From Ananas comosus (lineage: Eukaryota > Streptophyta > Magnoliopsida > Poales > Bromeliaceae), in NCBI RefSeq assembly GCF_001540865.1, contig NC_033627.1:10331267-10395266 (forward strand): a stretch of DNA of 64,000 nt, in the 5' to 3' direction. A model generated the notes under the pieces. The model was not told where the DNA came from, ran no database searches, and was given only the letters and a program-made list of their open reading frames with translations. Below are positions 56,289 to 64,000 of the stretch, piece after piece (within the stretch, counting starts at the first letter, position 1; every line of letters begins with the position of its first letter). The position numbers and the translations under genes are program-made.

Positions 56289-59250
56289 CAACAAGAACAT
56301 TAGGATGATATTAAGATTGGGATAAGTCAACTCTTCTTATCCATGCGAAAAAAATAATGCTTTGCATCTGCTTGTTTTGGCAAAGTGTGCCAACTTTGGA
56401 GGTAATTTGAGTGGCGAAGTTGTTTAGGTGACTCTGATTCATCAAGTAAGAAGCTTCAAGTATTCTCTTTGGAGGATTCCTACATTCTTATTCCCTTATC
56501 ACCTGACAGGTATACTTGCATTCATTTTTGTTTTTGTGTTTTTTTTTTTCTTTCCCTTTTGCCTATTAGATTTTGATTCACTTTTGGATTAAACCTCTAG
56601 TGATGACATGCTCTATGCAAGTTTGACTCCAATTAGTGGTTGACAATTCGCGGTTGGATTCGATGTTTACAGAAATAACTGGTCAACTAAACAAGGACAA
56701 TTAGTGCTTTTACTCATCTTGTTAATATGTGCATGGTTTAGTTATTATATGCTCACTTGTAATGAAAAGTGTCTGCAGTTTCGGGCATTGCTGGTGTAAA
56801 TTAACCAAATACTTGGAGAGTTAATATTGTTTTTCACTTGTTGCCTGTGCTTTTTTTGTTTCGTTTTTCCTTCCACTGTAGATAATTTGCCAACAATTGA
56901 CTCAAAATCCTGGTTTGATCGAAACCGAGTCAATGTTTTCGCCTCTTCAAATTTAGGATTAATTATGAGAATTTCTCTTTTCAGAGATGTTTGGTAGATA
57001 GAATTTCGCTTTCTTTTTTAACTACTAAACAATAAAGTCTCAATATGCATGTAAAGATATTATAGATATCAAATTGATTGAGGAGCACTAATTATTGATT
57101 GATCATGATGCATGGAGCATGTTTTTGTAGCTAGCATGTAGTGATTGACTGTGCAGCATGATATAGGTTGCTAGCTCACCAACCCACACAATGAACTTAA
57201 ACAAATTATATAATGCTTGACAGCATGAGATAGGCACATTCTTACTAATCGCTCTGTTATGATTGTATTTGAGAGTATTGTTTGGAATCTCCTGTTTCTG
57301 TAATTGGTATGAATTCTATGTTCTTATATAATCTTTTTGTCTGTTTGTGCTTTCTGCTATCTTGGAGCTCTTTGGTTGGTAGGAGGTTGCCATCCGCAAA
57401 ATTAATTAGTATTATACTCCCACGTGGCCTAGTACTTGAAAGTTCGGTACAGTAGGATAAACTTCAATATGAATAACTTTGAGTTATATATTTGTTGTAA
57501 TGTAGATGAATTGCACAGGATAAACTATATATTTGTTGTAAGTCTATACACGTGCTTCATAGTGCTTGTAAGTAATAATACCATAAAGTTGCTATACTAT
57601 TAAGAGCTTCGAGAATGGAAATAAGTTTTATGATCTTTAGTCATGATATCCAAATCAATTGATAGCTATGTGCTTCTATCTTTGTGTGATTGTTTCATAA
57701 AGAAGATATTATGAAAAAGCTTATATCTATAAGTGATTGTGGCCATCAGAGAGTATTAAGAGCTTTTTTGAACATCTATACTACTGATCTAATAATGACT
57801 AATGCTTCAATTCTCATTCTAACTAAATCTAGAATAGTTGGTGCAGAGTAATACCTGCAGGAGCATGAAAGTAATTAATTTATTTAACAGACTAAAAATT
57901 AGATAAGAGGAATTTCTTTAGTACTTTATCATCAAAGGAAAGAACCTGGACATTTCTCCTATTGTATAAGTTGATACTTTCTATAAATGTGCAACAAAAC
58001 TTATCGTGTAGGCTGATGCTAAAGACAAATTGGCTAATTGCTCGGGAACATCTGAATCTCCTCGAGAGGATGTGATTGCAATGAAAAATAAAATTTATAT
58101 CGAAGCCATAAGAAAAGAGTATGGTGGCCTAGTGGGAGGGCTAGGATTGATCCCATCTGAAAGTTGTGTGTGTTATAACTCGGAATCAACGAAAGAAGTA
58201 TAAAAGTTAAGAGAGGAAGTGCAAGAGAATAGAAAAATGGTTTTCTAACTGCAGTTACAATTAGTTGCTGTTATGGAATTTATAAGACAAAAAATGCCAG
58301 ATTGCAACCTTGGTGGCAGTTGTCAGGTAGGAAAAATGACTTTATCTAGATAATTTTATCGATTTTATCACTATGTTTTAATTGTTAACTATATTCTTAT
58401 TTTATTAAAAGAAATTTTTATTTTTGTTACAAGATCCCGAGTCTTCGGGCACTTGCTATACGTCAGCATCATCAAATCCTTCCAGTGATACTTGATCATT
58501 TCTTTTGTATTTGGATCTACTATGCCCTTTAGCATCATTTTATGTTTTGAGCTACTGTGTCATTTCTGAAAAACTATTTTTGGATATTATAGTTTTTTTA
58601 TCATTTTATTGATATTGAGGATGTGAGGAACAATTAGTATTTTAGTATTATTCGATACTCTTGGCTTATATATGAATGAAACAACTTTTTTGCTATAAAT
58701 GTGTCATTTTTGTATTGTATCTTCCGTACAACTACTATCCCTAGCTAATATACATATTAAAAAGTACATATAATTCAATCAATTGTAGCTTTATAGAAAG
58801 TCATTGTATATGTATATTAACAGCTTCCAAAAAGCCACAACGTAATTTTATTAACAGTATCAAAAAGCCGCAAAAATTATAGCATTGTGGCACACCAAAT
58901 GCCGCTATGCTGATTAAAGGCGGCTTTTTAATTGCCATATGTCAGGGACTTACATAGCTCTTAAAAACGGTAGAAATTGCAGTATTGTGGCAAAACACCA
59001 CTATAGATAATCAAAGGCGGCTATAATAGTGCCACAATTTAAATGCTGATAGTGGCTTCCACAAAGCCGCTATAGGCACTAAAATACGGCTTTTACAAGA
59101 TGCCGTTATATTGACATAGATCTATACCAACTCAGTTTTCACCAGCTTTTTTTGTGGCTTTTTCAGAAAAGTCGATACTTTTATTTTAGCTTTTCATAAA
59201 GCCGCTATAGGTATCCATAAAAGCCACCTTTAATACAAAATGTTGTAGTG
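56289..59250 (+). mobile_element. CACTA (En/Spm-type) element, 3' part
   Basis: Right end ATGTTGTAGTG at 59240-59250, the complement of CACTACAACA. Subterminal repeats AAAGCCGCTATAGG and relatives fill 58830-59230 in both orientations, as expected for CACTA subterminal regions. Transposon-associated exons lie at 58012-58495. The left terminus was not found; LTR-D abuts at 56288, so the element is probably truncated there. 56289-57950 has intron-like composition and no clear motif. The frames at 56745-56933 and elsewhere are unsupported. Confidence 0.6.
58012..58495 (+). pseudogene. CACTA transposon-associated protein, C-terminal exons, degenerate
   Basis: Exon 58012-58326 follows a TGTAG acceptor and ends CAG|GTAG. 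Translation includes ESPREDVIAMKNKIYIEAIR and GLGLIPSES, then a stop, then KLREEVQENRKM (a coiled-coil-like stretch), a second stop and MEFIRQKMPD. A second exon from about 58434 could encode DPESSGTCYTSASSNPSSDT with a TGA at 58493-58495. The charged helix followed by a Ser-rich tail is common in plant En/Spm-associated open reading frames (Ptta/En/Spm or transposase_24 families). Assignment rests on pattern memory and on the CACTA end downstream. Confidence 0.5.
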
Positions 59251-59529
59251 TGCTCGTAAAGAAGAATGACTAAAATAGAGTCCCGTGACATGGACTTCCT
59301 TTAGTAAGATTTTTTAGATATTTGTGAAATTAAAAATAATCTTGCATGATATGAGTTGCAAGAAATGGGGACATTCCATTGTCAGCCGAGAATGAGGCAT
59401 TCGGGCCACATCTAATAATGACCCAAATATAAGAGTGATCCCATAGTCGGTGGGAGTGTCCGAGTAATCATGGCTCACAAAATCTATCATTATGAAAGAG
59501 CAAATGTGGAGTCATTTCTCATTGTCATT

Positions 59530-60765
59530 TTGAGATTGAAGGGAATCCTTCATGTGTGCTTTTGCGGATGTTGATGAGATAACCTCTCACGTAGAGACTA
59601 TAACTTCACTAGCTCGTAACAAATGGCAAGCTGCCATAGAGAATGAGATGAGTTCGATTACTGAGAATAGTATATGTTGAGTTAGTTGATCTTTCAACTA
59701 GGCGTAAAGCTATTGGAAATTAACTAATGAATTTTTAAAGTAATAGGTAAGGCAGATGGTTCAATTGAAAAATATAAGATTTGATTAATGGCGAAAAGAT
59801 ACACCCAAAGGATTGAGTAGACATTCTCTCCGGTGGTCAATTTAATTTCCTCTATTCACCTCATTCTGGTTATCATCACACATTTAGATTTGGAATTGTT
59901 CCAAATAGATATAGATGACTGCATTCATAAATGGGGAACTAGACAAGAAGATTTATATGAATCAGCCATGTTGTTTCGTCATCGAAGAACAAAAGCACCT
60001 AGCGTGTCACTTAAAACGACCTATCTACGGCTTGAAACAATCGTTTTAATAATGATATCAATAACTTCATCGAGTAACTATTTCAATAGGCTTTACAATG
60101 ATTGAAGAAGGCAAATGTGTGTGTGTATGCCCAAAGAGGAGAAAGAGTTTTCTTACCCTTTCTCCATATGTGGTGATGTTTTGCTAGCGTGAATTGGCAT
60201 GGAGTTGATTGTCACCGCTTCAAAGATGGTCGTTCTCTATATTATAGATGAAAGATATGAATAAGTAGATTATATATTTGGAGTCAAGATCCATAGAAAT
60301 CATCTTGCAAATTCTTGGTATGTCCCAAGAGACTTACATCAAATGAATCTTAGAGCGATTTCGAATATATAATTCGAAACCTATTATTACTCCAATAAGA
60401 GGAGAGTCACTCTCTTAGCCTTGAACAATGCTCTAAAATAGAAAGAAAGAGAAAGAAGATTGAAAAAATCTCATATGCAAGTGTAGTCGTTTGCTTGATG
60501 TACGCAATGATGTGCACTTGGCCAGATATAATCCTAGTGCGGCACATTGGTAGGCAATTAACATAGTTCTTACATATCTACGAGGTACAACAAACCTTGT
60601 ATTATGCTATCACTGTAGAGAGATTAGATTGACTAGATACACTAACGCAGATAGATTCACAGGTGGAGATGAGGACACTTAAGGATATGCATTCTTGTTT
60701 AGAGGCCGTGCCATTTCATGGTGTAGCAAGAAACATCCTTGTGTTTTCTTGTCGACGTCACCTGA
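59530..60765 (+). pseudogene. Ty1/copia pol pseudogene (reverse transcriptase and RNase H)
   Basis: Fragments in several frames: NKWQAAIENEM (usual W--A---E), KYTQRIE-TFSPVVNLIS (usual GYTQ-GIDY-ETFSPVV), DLELFQIDIDD (usual L-QMDV-TAF), then SYASV-V-LMYAMMCTWPDI (usual PYASAVGSLMYAM-CTRPDI). It ends GYAFLFRGRAISWCSKKHPC (usual GY-F-L-GGAISWCSKKQ) followed by LSTSPE. The YVDD region near 60160 is present only as a corrupted trace. Many stops. The element is cut at 60765, where reverse-strand LTR-G begins. Confidence 0.85.
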
Positions 60766-62098
60766 AAAGGGGTGGGGGGTGAGAACATGTACACATGTCT
60801 CCCCTCCTAGTGGGAACTGCAAGCCGACGAGGGCGAGGGGTACTCACCAGTCAAGGAGGATAAACAACAGTATAGGTAAGTAAAATACAGTAGCAACGAT
60901 AATGAACGAACGAGGTATATATATATGAATCACTACCGCTACTGTATGTATGCATCAACAGGACAATAAGTCAAAAATACCCAATCAAAAACTTGCCATA
61001 TCAGTCCGTAGACCTCAGGCCTCTGCCACAACTGCTCTAACCTGTAAATGACTCCAATATAAGCTCTTGGGTCGGAAAGGTATATGACCCCAGCATAAGT
61101 TCCTGGGTCTGAAAGCATATAACCCCAGCATAAGCTCTTGGGTTCACGGGCTGGTATTCCCAACCACTTTTCTAGAAAAGAATACTCTTTTGCGGTGAAT
61201 CAGACCGCTGGTGTTCGTGAAATGCGTACGAGCAGTGGCGGTCGATGCTAATATGCTCAATAGCCAACCATCGGCAACTAGCCGACAATCCTACCCCTTA
61301 GGGTATATTTACCGTGTAGGTCACCAAGTAGTCCAATCGACCAAGTAGATCTCAATAACAGATGCAGTGAACCAACCGAATAGGTCACAGTACGAGATAC
61401 AATAACCGACCGACTAGGTCACAGATTTCACATGTAATCACAAACCTGCTCTACTTCTACTCATGATGCTAGATATGTAAACAATCAAGCAGAGTGATAA
61501 ATAGATAACAAGGGTGCTAGGCTAAACATATATATGCCGGGTAATAAAAGAAAAGAGGGGGAAAAAGATGTCACCGAGCGTGCATCACTGTACCAACTTC
61601 GGATCGAAGTACCCACCTATACGTACGTAGCACTGATCTCCCGACTGCGGAAGAATATCAACCGGACTTATGAAGGGTCCACCGGGTTAGAATTCAACCC
61701 ACGAATGAGAACTACTAACTCACAATCTCTACTTGTAAATCCACGAAAGTCGTTTTCTCAAAATCGATTACTGTAACTCGCCGGAAGTCCCAAAAATCGC
61801 ATAAGGACTCCGCCGGGACGCACGAACTGTCCCGGAACTCACCGACTCATGCCACGAGTCACCCACTGCCACTAAACATAGTAATTTGTGTGACCTAGCA
61901 GCAAACATATCTCCTCACATCGAAATGATTATCGTCGGATAATTGTTCCAATCCGGGTTCCCAGAAGTGTCAATTTCGATACCAGAACCCATCGTCGCTC
62001 ACCCGTCGTTTCCGAACCCTCGAAACAATGAGAGTGACCAGACAACAAGGCTCAGCGACCATATAATTTTCTGTGAGGCACCGTCGGAAGAATCCCGA
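60766..62098 (-). mobile_element. Gypsy-type LTR fragment (LTR-G), reverse
   Basis: Shares the GGGGTGAGAAC and CCTAGTGGGAA blocks with the reverse-strand LTRs at 1597 and 53890. It contains a tandem repeat of about 35 bp (CCCAGCATAAG(C/T)TC(T/C)TGGGT, three units at about 61050-61140) and a TAGGTCAC(A/C) repeat near 61315-61425. Interrupted on the right by LTR-B at 62099. No coding sequence. Confidence 0.55.
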
Positions 62099-62280
62099 TG
62101 TAGTGTCCCGGGTGTTCCGCCGTCTGTGCAATGTCAGCATCTGAGGCTTGTCGACGCATCTGGTGAATGTCGGGACAAGTCAGAGTCGTTTTAGTCCGAA
62201 ATGGACACAAAACGGACTCAACGCGATATGAGAGTGGAGTTCTGACACTGAAATCTGCAAAGTGCACGATTTCATAGTTG

Positions 62281-62494
62281 AGTACTGGTACCTGGGATGA
62301 GTACCGGTACCCCCATGATTGCAGAACTGGATTGCTCTCAGGTTGCGTATATGTGATGCTGAGTACCGGTACCCGCGGGTCGAGTGCCGGTACCAAGCCC
62401 GAGTACCGGTACTGCATCGGGCAAGTACCGGCACTAGTGTGTGCGACAGCAGAATAAGGGGCCGAGTACTTGTAACCAAATAGGGTACCGGTAC
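62281..62494. promoter_or_regulatory. GTACCGGTAC cluster in LTR-B U3
   Basis: Perfect copies at 62301-62310, 62363-62372, 62403-62412 and 62485-62494, plus GTACTGGTAC near 62283, GTGCCGGTAC near 62384 and GTACCGGCAC near 62425. Most are preceded by GA(G) and followed by CCC or CT, so the repeated unit is a little longer than the palindrome. No clear TATA box follows in this LTR. Confidence 0.55.
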
Positions 62495-63179
62495 TCCAGC
62501 TGGAAAAGTGAGTAGGTAAGGGACTTTTTGGTCTTTTGTTGGCATTAAAACCAACCAAAACCCCCCAGCCTTATCTCCTTGTGCTGAGAAGTTTGGAGAA
62601 CTCAGTAGCTCTCCTCTTTTCCTCTTTCTAGCTTGTGTGCACCGTGCGTTGGGAGGTCGAGGCTCGAGCTCGTGTGGATTTATCGCTTGCTTCGGGGGAT
62701 CGTTCGGACGCGTGGGTGTCATGGTTGCGCTGCTGGAGGTCGGGCGAGCGTGCGGTTTCCACCAGTCGACTTCTTGCCGACGTTGGACGAGAGTTCGAGG
62801 TGAGTTAATATTTACCGAAATCGTCGGGTTTCCTTCTAAGCTGAGTGTCAGCATGTGTTATTTTGACGCATAGTACCATGTTTAAAAGCTCGAATTCCTC
62901 GATTTGCATATTTGTTTATGGAATCTGAATTTGGAGCATAGTTTAGTGTTTCTAGAGGTTATTATACACGTTGGACTTGGATTTGACTTAGAAGAAAACA
63001 TTCTAAACCCTACACTGTCATTTTTTTCTGAAAAGTTACTAGATTTAGCTGTAGGAGCTGTGGTACTTTTGTATCGCCGCTGTTAGTATGCGGTGGATAC
63101 CCAGATTAGTGTAGGCTGAGTTTACGCTCATGCTGGGATGCCGAGCTTGTTTTTACAGTAGTGTGTAAATTGTCTCATG

Positions 63180-63360
63180 CTGTCGGGTGCCATCGGGGTT
63201 GACGGTCGACCCAGATTTCTATATCACCGCTATTGGTGTGAGGTGGATACTTAGACGAGTGTAGGGTGAGTTTACGCTCGCACTGAGGAGCCGAGTGTGT
63301 TGTTACAGTAGAGCTAGACGATGTCGGACCGTCGGGTGCCGCCGGGGTTGACGGTAGATC
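63180..63360 (+). repeat. 150-bp tandem repeat in LTR-B
   Basis: GTCGGGTGCC(A/G)(T/C)CGGGGTTGACGGT occurs at about 63183 and 63333, with intervening CGGTGGATAC- and TTTACGCTC-type blocks also duplicated from 63075. LTR-A has one such block (43870-43920). Confidence 0.75.
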
Positions 63361-63766
63361 TAGACTCCTGCATTTTTGCATCAGATTGTGCCAGGGGCAC
63401 GTGAGTTGGGTAACTAGATTGCTTTGACCCCGTTTATAGTGATTACAGCCTGTTAGAGCCTGAATGAACTTAGCAGATACACTTGTAAACTCGGTTGGGT
63501 CGCGCCCACGAATGCCATTTTGGAATGAGGTTTCAGTGCGATGAGGTTGCAGTTTCTGTTTGGACAGTTCTTGTGCTGGCCACCCAGTGGGTGGTGTACA
63601 GCGTAGCTGGATACAGGCAAGGTGGGTCCGTCTGGGCATCCCGTGTGAGGTTGGGTTAGTGGTAGATAGTGACGCTTTCCTCTACCCTTAGTGAGACTGT
63701 GACATGTATTGAGTCACAGCAGTCCTGTTGGACCTTTCTACTTGGACGGCCACTTCTGCAAGATAA

Positions 63767-64000
63767 TGTACGGTGTAGCCTAGACAGGCAGGACGGGCGT
63801 ATTGCAGTCCCTAGAGAGATTTCTCCACCGGCTACTCTCGAGGTGATGTACGGTGTAGCCTAGACAAGCGGGACGGGCATATAGCAGTCCTTAGAGAGAT
63901 TTCTCTACCGGCTACTCTTGAGGTACTGTACGTTGTAGCCTAGACAGGCGGGACGAGCATATCACAATCCCTAGAGAGATTTTCTCCACCGATTACTCAC
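63767..64000 (+). repeat. 80-bp tandem repeat at the window end
   Basis: TGTACG(G/T)TGTAGCCTAGACA starts at 63767, 63847 and 63927 with CAG/AATCC(C/T)TAGAGAGATTT following. The array continues to the window edge. It lies in the 3' part of LTR-B and has no equivalent tandem array in LTR-A. Confidence 0.9.

Larger units (their letters stand above)
62099..64000 (+). mobile_element. Gypsy-type LTR (LTR-B), running off the right edge
   Basis: Starts TGTAGTGTCCCGGGTG and is collinear with LTR-A from the start: CTTGTCGACGCATCTGG, GTCAGAGTCGTTTTAG, GGGTTTCCTTCTAAGC, GTTGGACTTGGATTTGACTTAG, GCGGTGGATACCCAGATTAG. It diverges from LTR-A in U3, where GTACCGGTAC repeats replace GGGCGCCC. The left flank CCCGA (62094-62098) should recur beyond the window if intact. 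Frames such as 62180-62854 reverse (224 residues) are antisense to the LTR and have no domain. Confidence 0.8.

Noticed and set aside
62180..62854. 224-residue reverse open frame
   Set aside because: It is antisense to LTR-B, includes the palindrome cluster, and gives no recognisable domain.

Overview
This window looks like a transposon-dense intergenic stretch of a plant nuclear genome. I found no intact host gene in 64 kb. The plant assignment rests on features read directly: Ty3/gypsy and Ty1/copia polyprotein remnants, a Cassandra-type TRIM carrying 5S-rRNA-like LTRs, TGGTATCAGAGC-type primer-binding sites, CACTA elements, hAT elements with TAGGGGTG ends and 8-bp target duplications, MULE-type MITEs with 9-bp target duplications, tRNA-related SINEs and long (TA)n arrays. 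A monocot is my impression, but the species cannot be fixed from the sequence. Every open reading frame longer than about 60 codons is either a broken element protein or has no coding character that I recognise.

Layout. 1-5.1 kb: a gypsy-type LTR running off the left edge, then a TRIM split by a 3.16-kb solo LTR (1597-4755, duplication CCAAC). 5.1-12.9 kb: a 1.85-kb direct duplication, then a reverse-strand gypsy remnant (reverse transcriptase, protease, gag and LTR) whose LTR is split by Cassandra (11886-12438). 13-19.8 kb: mostly unassigned DNA with SINEs, an LTR fragment and a long-TIR element with a GC-rich core. 19.8-25.3 kb: a hAT element containing a CACTA and a TIR element, then the first copy of a local segmental duplication. 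25-36 kb: AT-rich DNA, MITEs, a GC island, a block of AAATTT words, LINE RNase H debris, SINEs, a hAT and a complete small TRIM. 36.8-48.3 kb: the second copy of the segmental duplication, inflated by insertions that include a three-unit 650-bp tandem array. The first unit of that array is split by a hAT, which is itself split by a 2.72-kb solo LTR. 48.3-53.9 kb: MITEs, a SINE whose tail is a 119-bp TA array, and a gypsy gag-protease pseudogene cut by another LTR. 53.9-64 kb: an LTR, the 3' part of a CACTA, a copia pol pseudogene, and two more gypsy LTRs, the last running off the right edge.

The most interesting signal is in the LTRs. Four different gypsy-type LTRs carry clusters of the perfect palindrome GTACCGGTAC and its variants, about 50-300 bp upstream of a TATA-like box where one is visible. 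A related LTR (42041-44760) has GGGCGCCC repeats at the equivalent place instead. This looks like an exchangeable, palindrome-based U3 regulatory module. Many insertions can be dated relative to one another because their target duplications are perfect and uninterrupted paralogous copies of some host sites lie elsewhere in the window.
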